In this document: piece by piece, positions 50,568 through 62,272 of the stretch
Numbering within the stretch: the stretch's first letter is position 1
Layout: every line of letters begins with the position of its first letter
DNA from: Aphidius gifuensis
Taxonomy: Eukaryota; Arthropoda; Insecta; Hymenoptera; Braconidae
DNA: 64,000 nt
NCBI RefSeq assembly: GCF_014905175.1
Contig: NC_057789.1
Location: 26,222,555-26,286,554 of the forward strand
Direction: 5' to 3'
The notes under the pieces: model-generated
What the model was told of the DNA's origin: nothing
Databases searched by the model: none
What the model saw: the letters and a program-made list of their open reading frames with translations, nothing else
Position numbers and translations under genes: made by a program

Positions 50568-53292
50568 TAATATCATCATAAACTCATCATCAAATTAATC
50601 ATCACAATGTTTGTTTAATGATGATATATTTACTTTCATTCGACAATTATTTTAATTTACACACAATTATATATTTATTATTATTTTATCATCTCAACAT
50701 ATACATACAAAATACCAACTCAAATCAATCAAATAAAATTTCTACTTTCAAACTAAAATTATGCCAAGTATATTTTTCAAATCATCAAACTATGACTGAT
50801 AATTAATAAACAAAAAAAAAAAACCAATCAGTACATGTCATTTGAAAAACTTTCATTTAAATTCAATCATTAAAACAGTTAACTAAATTTCAAATGAAAA
50901 ATAAATAAGATAAGCTCTTTCAAGGTTACACATGGCTCTTGCCTCGATAACGAATATATTTTTTTGATTTATGAAATAAAAAAAACCCACAAAATAGAAA
51001 TAATAAAAATTATTATTTCAACGAAATTAAAAAAATAACAAAAGTTAATTTCTACAATTTTTTTAAAGATAAAAAAAATAATTTTCAACAATTTTTCACA
51101 GCTAATTTTCTTATCTACCCTTTTGATTAAATAAATATTTTTTTTCCTCTAATTAAAGCATTAAAAGGATAAATATTAAAACAATTTAAAAATAAATTTT
51201 GTCATTTTAAATAAAATAAAAACAATGCAACAAATAAAATATATACAAATATATATTATAATAAATAAATATAAATTTTGAAAGAATAAATTGATCTATA
51301 AAGTTATCCTGGCATAACGGATTTATATATACGAGAGGGATTAACTTTAACAGTGAAAGTAAAAGTATCTATAAAGGTATGTCTATGTATATATAAATTG
51401 TCTGACTCGCTCACTTATATCATGACGTTAAACATTTACTTGCATGTACTAACGACACGATCATAGCAATTATCTCTCCTCTCTCAACAAAATATACCTA
51501 CCTTCCCACATATCCATTATTTTCATCATTTAGATATATATTTTTATACACATACACGTAAACACCATCATGTTAATATTTTTATTTTTTTTATTTTTTT
51601 TCTTTCCTCATTATTATCGCATCATATTGATTTGCACTTTAAACGTTGTAATATATCTAATACAATCATTTAAATATATTTTTTTTAAAATTCAACATAC
51701 GCTTTACGTCAATTTATTTATAAATTTTTTTTATATCTATTTACAATGACTTGTAAGTTTTACGCAATTATAACACCTTTATGACTTTTATGGAAGTTGA
51801 AAGTCGAATTTCTTGATTTGAGAAAAATATAATTATTTATTTTTGTAATGAAAAAATTAACCAACCGGAACTTGGTCGTTTAGAAATTATAATTTTTGAG
51901 ATTGTGGATTTATAAGTATATGTTTGGATATATTTATTTTGATGCATTGTCATTAAAAATATTTTTTTTATCAACAAACTGGTGTCAATGATAATAATCA
52001 TTGTGAATAATATGTTTTTTTTTTTTTTCTTTTGAATGTTTGTTATTGTTAAAATAATTAACTTAATAAATAATAAATAATGAATCATCAAATATGAAAT
52101 AATCATGATAATGATTCTTGATAACATTTTTATTTTTTATCATGGTTTTTTTATTTAACAGACACGTTGTTGAGTCACATGTAGTAAAAAAAAAAAAATA
52201 TATAATTTTTATTTACAATTTTTATTCTATTTAAAAATTTTATGGTTTAAAAAAAAAAAATTCTCATCGTTAAATTTGCATTCTTTTTTTTTTTATAAAT
52301 ATTTGCTAAACTAAATATATATTTTTTTTTTTTTCAAGAAAGATGTTAATTTTTTTTACATGTTAAAATAACGAATACCGAAAAATTCTTTTTGACTCAT
52401 TTTATGTTTCATTATATGCCCTGAAATTTTTTATTTGCAAAAAAAACAAAAACAAGAAAAATTAAAAGTAGAAAAAATATATATAGAAATATCCTGTTTA
52501 CGAATTTTTTTTTTTTCTATATTTTCCATTGGTTCAGTTATTTTTAAACATTTATTTTTTTTCAAATTTTTTTCTATATCTTTTAACTCGTTTTTATCCA
52601 ATGAAAAAAACCGCAAAAACTTTTTTTTTTATTAATTTTTAAAACTTAGACTGTGCACTCAAGAATTATTTATTTCCTTCACCACAAAATATTACCATTT
52701 TTATTCAATGTCTGTCTACATACCATAAACAAAAACAAAAAAAATCTAAACTAAAAAAAAAAATTAATTATTCTTTGTTATTTAAATTTTTATATCCTTA
52801 TAAACATATTATTTTTTTTGTTTTTTATAAAACATACTAACCCATATTTTAACACCTGTTAATGATAATTAATTATTAATTCATATCTAAGCAATAATAT
52901 TTACACAAAAAAGAAGAAAAAAAATCGTAAAAATATTCACAAATTTTTTCCTCACAAACCAATCTATAAATAATAAAACAGAAAAAAGTAAAAAATAATA
53001 TTTATAAAATTGAATTATTTTTTTTTTTTCTTGATTTATATATTCAAAATGATAATAAATCAATTGAATAATATTTATTTATTTATTCATAAATAGTCTG
53101 ACTAATTTATTAATAGAAAAAAAAAATTATTTCAATAAAAAATTAATGAAAAAATAAAAAAACAATGGCAATCATAAAATGTAAATAAAAAATTTAATAA
53201 GGAAGTTGGTCATTCGTCAAGGATGCTATGAAGACTAGTAATTCAAAATGTTGATAAATAAACTAAATAATAAATATACAATGCATACTTAC
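50568..53292. other. AT-rich stretch, nothing recognised
   Basis: A/T-rich with a mixed patch at 51300-51560. Overlapping open frames on both strands at 52430-52640 are low-complexity Lys/Phe sequence. No gene or element seen. Confidence 0.55.
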
Positions 53293-53381
53293 CAGAGAAG
53301 GTGCTTTACGATTAAAAATTCACGCTCGTAATCCTGGGTATCTGGGCTAACCGCCTGTAACGGGATATTCTTACCTCTTTT
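53293..53381 (-). CDS. candidate exon 2 of a minus-strand gene
   Basis: An 89-bp block runs from an AG at 53383-53382 to a consensus donor GTAAGT at 53292-53287. It is open in one frame (KRGKNIPLQAVSPDTQDYER, then EFLIVKHLLW). The frame matches phase 0 at its start, the phase left by the candidate exon at 53622-53706, giving a 240-bp intron. A second minus frame is open to a stop, and the acceptor has a weak pyrimidine tract. The product family is not recognised. Confidence 0.4.
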
Positions 53382-53621
53382 CTGGACTACCGTGTGGTAA
53401 ATACCTCAAAATCATTGGAAAAAAATCATAAATAAAAATACACACATTTTATGGTAATACAAAAAAAAAAAACGACAATTCATTTCAACTTATAGCAATA
53501 GCAACAAAAAAAAAAAATAGAATCATTAAAAAAATGCATAAAATTAAATTTTCAAAATAGCCACAATTTTTAATATTTTTAATTTTATTCACGTGGTTTT
53601 TTTTTTTATTGAATGACTTAC

Positions 53622-53706
53622 GAATATTCCGAGGTTACATGCGGTAAATGTCGCCTTCTTCAAGTAGTACTTGACCCACAATTTCTCAACACCAATGCAT
53701 ATGATA
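53622..53706 (-). CDS. candidate exon 1 of a minus-strand gene
   Basis: An 85-bp block ends at a perfect GTAAGT donor (53621-53616) and starts after an AG at 53708-53707. Only one of three frames is open (IICIGVEKLWVKYYLKKATF, then TACNLGIF); the other two contain stops. Length, single open frame and a phase-compatible partner 240 bp downstream make this one of the better exon pairs in the window. I could not identify the flanking exons or the protein. Confidence 0.4.
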
Positions 53707-56700
53707 CTTTCCGATTCATCAAAATAATTTAAAGGTCATTTTCTTACAAGTGATTCCTAATGTCAATTTTTTTATTTTCTTTTATCAAGTTTATATTTGA
53801 GTCATTGTTGTTGTTCATTTTTTTTTTTTTAACAACAAATAACATAATAATAATGTTAAAAAATATTAATAAATAAATAAAAGGATAAATAAATATTTGC
53901 CAAGCCCTTGTTTGTCATCTTCCAACACGCGCACCTTTTTTTTTTTTTGCATTGGATTTGCTATGTGTTATGTTCATTCTATTTTATATTTGAATATGGT
54001 TTTTTTTTTTTTTTTTTTTATATTATTATAGTTATTACTAGGCTTAGCCACTGTTAATATAGTCAAGCAAATATATTTTTTTTAAACTCAATTTATAGAT
54101 ATACAAAGTGAGTTTGTTTATTTAGAATAAATCTATCATTTTTATTCATTTATCAAAATGGTTTTTTTTTTATTCTTTTTGAATATCTTTTTTTTTTTTT
54201 TTTGGAGGCTTATAAATGGAATTAATAGAGTGTCATACAAGACCTAATTTTAGTCAGCAATAAGTCACCCAATCCATGTGAACTCGATTTCTATTGTTAA
54301 TAAAAAATTACTTCCCCTTGGAAAAATTTGAATTGAATTTATTTTTTTTTTTATTCTTGATGTTCTTGGGTTCGACATTATTGAGGCTCTTGATTCAGGG
54401 GGTTTTTCCGTAAGATGCATTTTTATTTTATCGCACATTCTCTATATATTCCCCTAATTTTATTTCTTTTTTTTTTTTTTCTCCTTGTCTATGCTAAATA
54501 AAAAAATAATTTTTAAAACATCAATCATGCTGCATTTTATTTCAAACACTCTACATATTTTTTTTTTCTTTTTTTTTCATTTGATTACACTCATTTTAAA
54601 AAGTCAAAATCTCACCTTGTGTTTGAGGGTAGACAAAACTACTTGACTTTTGAAATTTAACGAAAAAATATAAAACGAAAAATTGAATAAAGCAAAAAAT
54701 AATAAAATGAGTATATCTTAAAAAATTAGAAAAGTAATAAAAAAAAAATTAAAACGAATGTGACTCAAAGTGGAATCCAGCAAAATACCATATGTTTAAA
54801 AAAAAAAAAAATAGCAAATGATAAAAATTTAAGTAAAAATTAGTCACTAATGATGATGGGTGTATATTTTTATATTGTAAATACGCCTTGATGCAGATAA
54901 TTTTGGTTTTTTTTTTTTTCATTTTCACTTCAGTGAATAGCATGACACTGTTTAAATGAACATGTAAATTAAGACTTATCATATAGTATAATATAAACAG
55001 CAAAAAAAAATAATAATGGTCAGACCAATGACGAATAAAAAAATTCCTTGTCTCATCATCACTCTGTGTACTTAGCAAATATATATATTGTCTCATTTAA
55101 ACTCGTTCCTAATTTGTTCGCCCCCGTGACTTAAACTTGTCTCGCGTTCAAATTGACGATAATTTGTGTCCATTTTTTATAAAAATCATTTCAGTAGAAA
55201 AAAAAATTATTTAAAACAATGATTATTATTAAAACAAATAGCATTGAGTTGTAAAAAAAAAATTAAAATATTATTTCAATGACGAGATTTAAAATCATTA
55301 TGAAATTATTTATTAAAAAAAATTGCTTTACTCATTTTTTAAAAACTATTAATAATAAAATTATTATAATAATATAAATTAATAAATAATTAATTATATT
55401 AATTTATTAAACCATTAAATAATTTTTTTTTTTTTAATAATAATGATTTATTTTGATGAATATAAATTAATTAAAAATGAAATTTTTAAGAGAAATATAT
55501 ATATAGTTGTAAAAAATTTAAAAAAGAAATTTATAATTTTAATTGACTTGATTTTATTTAAAGTTGTTATTTGAAATTTAATTATATGTAATTAATACGT
55601 GATTTTAAATGTTTTTAAATTGATTTTATCAGTGTGTTATCTATCAAATTATTTTACATTTATTATATTGTCGATTTTACAAGTGTGTATAATATTTTCT
55701 CACCTCGACACTTAAATTGCCACATGAATTATAAATTCAGCATATAATAACACATATATTTATGCATTGTAAATATAGAAACATATACTTAAAAATATAT
55801 ATATAAATTTAATACGTGAATATGTGAGATATACACAACTCTTCACTCTCGAGTTCTCGACCCCTTAAGCCGGATATAGATATTTTCACAAGCTCCTTTC
55901 TTCTACCCCAAATACGTGATGTCTTAAAACTAAAAAATAAAATGAACACAAAAATCTGGTTATTCCACTGTACAAGTTTTTTTTTTTTCTAGAAATAAAA
56001 AGTAGTTGTGAAAACTGTGTATGACAAATTACTAGAAATGAGTAAACTTTCGATGTCCATCCAAATAATTTTTTACATTAATTACTTTTTTTTTTTCTTG
56101 CTTTAATTTTATTTCTCAAGAGAAAGGAATTAAATTTAAAAGAATTTTTATATATATTTATACTCTCAGTTTCTCTGATTTGTTTTTCTTTTTTATTTTT
56201 ATTTTTTCCATTTGTCAATGATGTATGTGTGTTACTTGAACCATCTGTTTTTATTTTTCTCAAGAAATAATTTTCCAGTGAGTAAAACTGTATAGCCACA
56301 AGTTTTATTTTCTGATGGGGTAAAGAAATACTATAATGCACATTAACACATGTACAAGACAGGGTCAAAAAGAAAAAAAAAAAAAAAATCAAACAGTTGG
56401 AGAATCGGGTATCACCTTTATTTTTGTAACCCCCCTTGCTGTGCATTGAGCAAGATTTGTGTTGCATTTCTCTATACCCAGGAAGACTATTGAAAAATAC
56501 TAGAAAAAAAAAATAAAAAAATGTGAAAGGTCCTCTTGTCAGAAATGAGTTGCGGTATAGGGTGCGAAAATGGAATTTCCATTTGTATTATTCATCAAAA
56601 GACATGCGTCTACGAAAAAAAAAAAAAAAAAATTTCCAAATTAGATTAGCAAGCATGAAGTGTCACAACACATTTTTTAAATCTTTACTCAATTTTTTTC

Positions 56701-57879
56701 AAATCCATTTTGCCCTTTGATTTTTAAATTTAATAATTTAAACTATAGTAAAAAATCTATTTTTTATATAACAAAAAAAATTAATTAAATAAATTAATTT
56801 GATTAATAAAAAATAAACGTTTTTTACTCGACTTAAATATTTTTTATTAATTTAAAAAACATAAAAATATTTATACTCAAGGTTTTGTAATTATAAACAA
56901 TTAATGAATTAAAAGATAATTAACGTCTTTGACAAGATCTTCAGTTTGAAAAATAATATAAAAATACAAGTGTAATTACTTGAAGACAAAAATGAGAAAA
57001 CCATTCACACAAAAAAAAAAAACATCACACACATTTTATAAATAGAAATAATAATATTAATATAATAATAATAAAACATAAAATTCTAGCACATAAACAT
57101 GATGGTGTTGTGAATAACGATAAAGTGGCTATATTGCTGTACAATACACAATGTACTAACAATTTTCAAACAATAACTGCAATTGAATAAATGTTGATTT
57201 TTTTTTTATCTCATCAATTCACCTACATGCTAAAGACTATATCTTTATAACAAGCATTAAAATCATCATGATATTTCAACCACAATAATCAATCAAAAAT
57301 TTATCAATTAAATTATTCACTCAACTTATTTAATTAATTAATAATAATTAAACAAAATTAAAAAAAAAATTGATTCATTATTTATTTTGTTGCTTAAATA
57401 AATTAATATAAAAACGATAAATAAATATAAATAAATAAAAATAATTATTATAAATTTATAAAAAAAATATTAATTTAAATTAATAAAAAATAAAACTTGC
57501 GGATATATTTTTAGAAATATAACACATAAAATTTGATAGCTCAAAGAAAATCCAAATCCGTCTACTGCATTGCATTAAAAACGTACATGTAAATAAACCA
57601 GAAGCTAAAATGGCAAAAGTAAAATATACATAGCCAACTTGAGTATTGAAAATTGAAAAAAAAAAAAAAAAAATACCATAGTACCAAAATGATTATATTT
57701 GTGTGTGTGTGTAATGTGTGCAATATCAAGCTGACAGTGCATGAGTATTATTGAAACAACAAATACACGTCTGGTTAAATAAAAGTGAGACAACAAATAC
57801 ATCAGTTAAAAAGAGTACGAATAACTTGTCGGTTTAAATAAAAAGAGTATATAGAGACAAGAGAAGGGTGTAATGGCGG
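53707..57879. other. AT-rich stretch, nothing firm
   Basis: Mostly A/T runs. A 115-codon minus frame (54749-55096) and a 129-codon minus frame (56078-56467) are low in complexity in part and resemble no family. A dispersed repeat at 54388-54483 is listed separately. A GT microsatellite lies at about 57700-57720. Confidence 0.45.
54388..54483 (+). repeat. dispersed repeat, copy 1
   Basis: Starting CTCTTGATTCAGGGGGTTTT, this stretch shares CTCTTGA.TCAGGGG, TTTTTCCG.AAGATGCATT, ATTCTCT and a long T-run with 59446-59541, in the same order and orientation. The copies differ at many positions. It could be an old transposon fragment or a duplicated regulatory sequence. Confidence 0.6.
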
Positions 57880-57985
57880 GAAGAGAATAAAATAAGAGAA
57901 GGGGATAAGTCTCGACTACCGAGTCGACACTCTTCCGCTTGTCGGTCAGTCGTACGCCGGGTTTACAATAAACACACTGCACTCC
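57880..57985 (+). promoter_or_regulatory. GC-richer island, possible promoter
   Basis: An unusually balanced block inside AT-rich DNA: GACTACCGAGTCGACACTCT followed by CCGCTTGTCGGTCAGTCGTA. It contains TCAGT at 57947-57951, the arthropod initiator word. It lies about 1 kb upstream of the candidate first coding exon at 58964, so a transcription start with a long 5' leader is plausible. No TATA box or DPE is convincing. Confidence 0.4.
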
Positions 57986-58897
57986 TCAAAAATATACTAT
58001 TTTTTTTAATTTATTTTTTTTTTTCTCTCAATCCTCTCACTTTTCCAGTTAAACGAAAATTAATCATCATTGAAAAAAATAATTTATCTTCATTTATTTC
58101 AATTAAATTAACGTGACTCATAGTGGTTTTTTTTTTTTTTTTTTTTTTTAAAATTTGCGTGGTGAATTGTTAAACTATTACTGGAAAATTATTAAAATAG
58201 TATTCAAGTGTAGTATATTGATGAAAAATATTTATGGTTTGTTGTTAATATTATTTGTTGTGATGTGTGCATGTGAATTGTCTAGGATCACTTGAGTAAA
58301 CATTGTGTGTATTAAGGGGTATCGAGTTACTTCCGTTGGATTATTGTCATCATCATTGAATACAAAAAAACCATTGAGTTTTTTTTTATTTAAAAAATAA
58401 AACTGATGAGAAATGTGAAGCTGAAGCAGTTTTACAACTGTTAAAAAATTTGTATACTCAGTACATATTTCCGTTTACTCTTTTTTTTTTTATTTTTTTT
58501 TTTTGTGTGTGAGTTAATTTTAAAAATTGACGTTTAATAATATAATAAATTCCATTATCAATTTATTATATTGTTGGAATTGTAGAATAATATCGTGTAA
58601 TTTTTATTGTGAAATAATTTTGTTGACAATTATAAAACGACATGAGACACGATTTAATTTTCAATGAAAATTCAATTCAAGTTGTTGATGGTTAATCAAG
58701 GTCAATATTGTCAAGTAAAAGTTGACGTTATTATTTATCATGAAATAATCGATAACGTGATTTTATCACTTCAATAATAGTGCACAATTTGTTTTGGTTG
58801 TTTTTTTTTTTTTTATTTATTTATCGGATTACAATTGAGAAAATAAAAGAGTGATGATTTAAAAAAGAAGAAAGAAGAAAAAAAAAACAAAAACAAA

Positions 58898-58918
58898 ATG
58901 GATTATGTTGTTGAGTAA
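58898..58918 (+). CDS. short upstream open frame
   Basis: ATG in a good insect context (AACAAAATGG) begins a six-residue peptide, MDYVVE, and stops at TAA 46 bases before the candidate main start at 58964. If the leader is transcribed as proposed, this uORF could reduce translation of the main frame. Confidence 0.3.
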   Translation: MDYVVE

Positions 58919-58963
58919 AAGTGAGATTGTCATTTATTTCACTTATAATTTTTGTGGGTGTTT

Positions 58964-59090
58964 ATGTTGTTTATTCACCGAGTCAGGATGATGATGGCAC
59001 CACAAGTCGTGGGTGTTTTGCTGAAAAAACCAGGACAGCAAAATCACCCACGTGTACCATCTTTTGATCAGCAAGACACCAAAATTCGAG
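58964..59090 (+). CDS. candidate first coding exon, unknown protein
   Basis: A plus-strand frame from ATG 58964 (or the later ATGs at 58988, 58991 and 58994) is open to a donor GAG|GTATGT at 59091. The stretch after the later ATGs reads MAPQVVGVLLKKPGQQNHPR followed by VPSFDQQDTKIR, in sequence more balanced than its surroundings. The later starts would give a basic, non-hydrophobic amino end with no signal peptide. The upstream promoter-like island and the uORF fit a first exon. The exon ends with one base of a split codon. I looked for the next exon and found no convincing partner in the remaining 5 kb; the acceptor at 59891 gives an early stop. The protein is not recognised. Confidence 0.5.
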
Positions 59091-61052
59091 GTATGTTTTT
59101 ATTTATTATTCATAATATTATTATAATTATTTAATATTTTTTTATTTACATTTATTATAAACACCTTAATTGAGTGTCATAACATAGCAACAAGTTATTC
59201 TGTTTAAATTTCATGCCAAGATTGTTGTAAAAAAAAAAAAAACAAATCAACCCAAATTAAAATTTTTTTTTTTTTTAAATATTTAAACTTTTCTTTTCGT
59301 TTTATTTCGTGTTTTGTCTACTATAGAGACTATTTTAACAGTCGTTTTTCAATTCACTGGGGTGTATCAACAAATTTATCCAGCCTTTTTTTTTTTCTTC
59401 TTTTATTTTCGATGGCCCCTTTGAAAAAATTATCCAGACATGCAACTCTTGACTCAGGGGATTTTTCCGCAAGATGCATTCATACATTATCACATACATT
59501 CTCTTTATTTATCCCCTCAATTTGTATTTTTTTTTTTTTTTTTTCATTTCATTCTTATCTTGTTGGTTGAATTATTTATTTATAAATGTATTTTCATTGT
59601 TATTGTTCGAGTTTTAAAACTTGAAGTCTACTTAAAAATGGCGAATGAGTTATTAAAGCATCAATGTGATGTTTCATGTACACTAGATATATCTTTTTAT
59701 ATATATTTTGCTTAGTGATATAAAAATAATAATAATAAAAAAAAAGAGAGTAAGCAATATAAAAAAATAAAAATGAGAAAGAGAGGTCAGGGCGTTGCTC
59801 CGTTTTGCTTTGACCCAGTGTATATTTCCCCCATCAGTTTCGACTCTTCTATCATTTCGATACACACATTAACACACAAAATCGGTTTCTCTTATTTTTC
59901 CAGCCTCCAGCAACTAGCTGTGAGAAAAAAAAAAATAACTTCTTGTATTAGAAATAAAAGAATTTTAACGATCAGCCACTGATGGAAATTTTATTTTTTA
60001 TTCTATAAATTTACAAACTAAACTTTGACAATAATTTTTTTTTACTATTATTTATCTATAATATTTTTTTTTATAGTTTTTTATATGGATTTTTTTTTTA
60101 TGTTATTTTTGTGAAACTGGGTTAACCATCAGAAGCATTCCGCTATGTCCAAAGTTTAAGTAGAACATCATGCTTGTGTGTTACGTCCACTAATAAAAAT
60201 TTAAAAAAAAAAAAAATATGCATGTTTTTTTACGTCCTTGTATTTATATTTATTATATTTAATAAGATCTCATTTAATGAGTGAATTCAATTTAAATAAA
60301 TTGATATTTATTTATTTATTTTTAATGTTTCTTTTTTTTTTTTTTTTTTTTGCCAATACAATTTATTTGCTGACCTTTAGTATTTATTAAAAATTCAGAA
60401 TAATTTTTAAATACATTTTTTATTTTTTATTCAACTTCAATTGACCTAGATGATTTGAAGTATTTTAAAAAATAAAAAAAAAAAATTATTTATATCTAAG
60501 GTTTATTCGAGGTAATAGTCAGCGATGTGAAACACATGTTTTGTCACTGTCAATCGAGCAGTAGCAACGTTGATGGTATAACTAAATGACAGTGGATATG
60601 CTTGGTTGAAGGACAAATTAATTTATTAATTTTACCACAAATTAGTATTAAGGGACTGAGTGTGTAAATAGATTAGTATTGCGACAAAATTACATGATTG
60701 TCCTGCTTGTTCAAAAATATATTTTTGATCAATAAAAAAGAGCCATTATCTTTCTTCTTTTTAGCTTTTCAAGCCAATCAAAAAATTCATAGACTGCCTA
60801 AAATTTTATAAACAGATTAGATGTAATTGGAATATTTATTTTTCATTCAATTTTTTTCTATCAATTAATTTTTAACTTACAAAATAATATTACGACTCTT
60901 ATTTTCAATATGTTTTTAAGCTTTCGAAATCCCTCAAGTGAATTACACTTGAATAGTTATTTGAACATTAAATTTGTAAAAAGTAATCGAAGCGAAACGA
61001 AGTAATAGTCGATAGAGAGTGAGTCGTCTTTAATGACAGGGTTGGGCCTATT
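59091..61052. other. probable intronic or intergenic AT-rich stretch
   Basis: Contains the second copy of the dispersed repeat and mixed patches at 59760-59920 and 60500-60690. If the exon at 58964-59090 is real, this is its first intron. No further exon could be chosen. Confidence 0.4.
59446..59541 (+). repeat. dispersed repeat, copy 2
   Basis: Direct-orientation relative of 54388-54483, about 5.06 kb away: CTCTTGACTCAGGGGATTTT, then CCGCAAGATGCATTCA and ACATTCTCTTTATTTATCCC before a long T-run. Confidence 0.6.
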
Positions 61053-61263
61053 TTATATATATAAAAAAATAATAATAATAACATAGTAATAATCATTAAA
61101 GATCTGTGTAATTATAGCACGATGATGATTATATCCTGGTGTCAGTTTAATTGAATGTCCATCATGAATTGCAGAATATCTATTTTGATGAAAATATAAA
61201 ATTGTAAAATGAAAATTACAAGTATTTATATTTTTTATTTTGTATTGAGGGGAATGTATATAT

Positions 61264-61391
61264 GCTTTCACCTTTGCTGGTGTATATATAAACTGCCAAA
61301 ATTGTTTGTAAGAATTTCGATTTCTTTTCCAAAACCAGAATCTCAGTTGTAATGATAATGCTTCAAAAATAAACATGGTGACCAACTGGTC
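61264..61391 (-). CDS. weak candidate exon, unknown protein
   Basis: An acceptor-like TTTGTTTGCACCAG precedes a minus frame that reads DQLVTMFIFEALSLQLRFWF and then WKRNRNSYKQFWQFIYTPAK, meeting a donor-like AAG|GTGAAA. The surrounding frame is open for 115 codons in total. Richness in aromatic residues may simply reflect A/T composition. No family recognised. Confidence 0.2.
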
Positions 61392-62134
61392 CTGGTGCAA
61401 ACAAATTCATGAATATATCTACTCGTTTCCATCATTTATTTTATTTTTTTTTTTAAATTAACACTTTTGTCAAATGACGATGTATTCTCAGCCAAATTGG
61501 ATGTAATTTAAAATATTTTACTGTTTATATTATTATTTTAAAATATAATTTATTTGCATAATGCCAAATGACAAGGTGTTTAGAAAATTAACTGGTTTCA
61601 TTGCGGTGAATAATACATTAAAAAACAAGTTTAAAATTTTTTTAAATATATTTTTAAAAATCATCAAAATTTGTCATTTAACATGTAATCTTGTAGGTTT
61701 TTTTTTTTTGTAAATTATTGTCTGTCATTATGAATCATCAAAATAAATCCCACACAAGATTGATACTTTCAATTTTGAAATAAATAATTAAACATGAAAA
61801 AATAATTTCATAAAGACGAATGATTGATTATTTTATTATTTCCATAAAATCAATGGGGTTTATAATTGAAAGAGAAATTTCACGGTATATGAATAAAAAA
61901 TATTAATAAAGAAAGAAGGAAAAAAGCTATAAAAAAAATATATATTTATTTAAGAATGCAAATCTCCCCTTGAAATGGAAGCATGTGAAAAAAAAAAAAT
62001 GAAGCTATATTTTTGGATCCCTTAAAATAGCTTTTCATCGTACGGTTTTTTAACTGAGAGGGTAAAAAATATATAAAAAATACTATAAAAATATAAAATA
62101 TTAAAGGGGATTCTTCAACGTTTAAATGTGTCAT

Positions 62135-62272
62135 CTAATGGTAGATAAATCCTTGATGGCCAGCTGTTGCATAATGGTAGAAAAATCGTGCGAGAATGTT
62201 ATCTTGATCTGACTCACAGCGGGGCATAGGTATATCACGATGGTAAATGATTGAGTTGTCTGAAGGACCAAA
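62135..62272 (-). CDS. candidate terminal exon, unknown protein
   Basis: After an AG at 62274-62273, preceded by a T-rich tract, the minus strand reads 45 codons to TAG at 62137-62135. The residues look like real protein, not composition noise: FGPSDNSIIYHRDIPMPRCE, then SDQDNILARFFYHYATAGHQ and GFIYH, using many non-A/T-rich codons. There is no membrane segment. The exon would be the last of a minus-strand gene running in from the right; I could not place the previous exon among 62300-64000. The protein family is not recognised. Confidence 0.45.
   Translation of the reverse strand, partial: FGPSDNSIIYHRDIPMPRCESDQDNILARFFYHYATAGHQGFIYH

Noticed and set aside
54749..55096. 115-codon minus-strand open frame
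   Set aside because: Rich in Phe, Leu and Tyr with homopolymer-derived runs; no recognisable domain.
56078..56467. 129-codon minus-strand open frame
   Set aside because: Lys/Phe/Ser composition follows the local A/T runs, contains a poly-Phe tract from a homopolymer and shows no motif or splice support.
59876..59893. Strong plus-strand acceptor (TTTCTCTTATTTTTCCAG) as exon 2 of the gene starting at 58964
   Set aside because: With the phase left by the first exon, the frame meets TAG within four codons.
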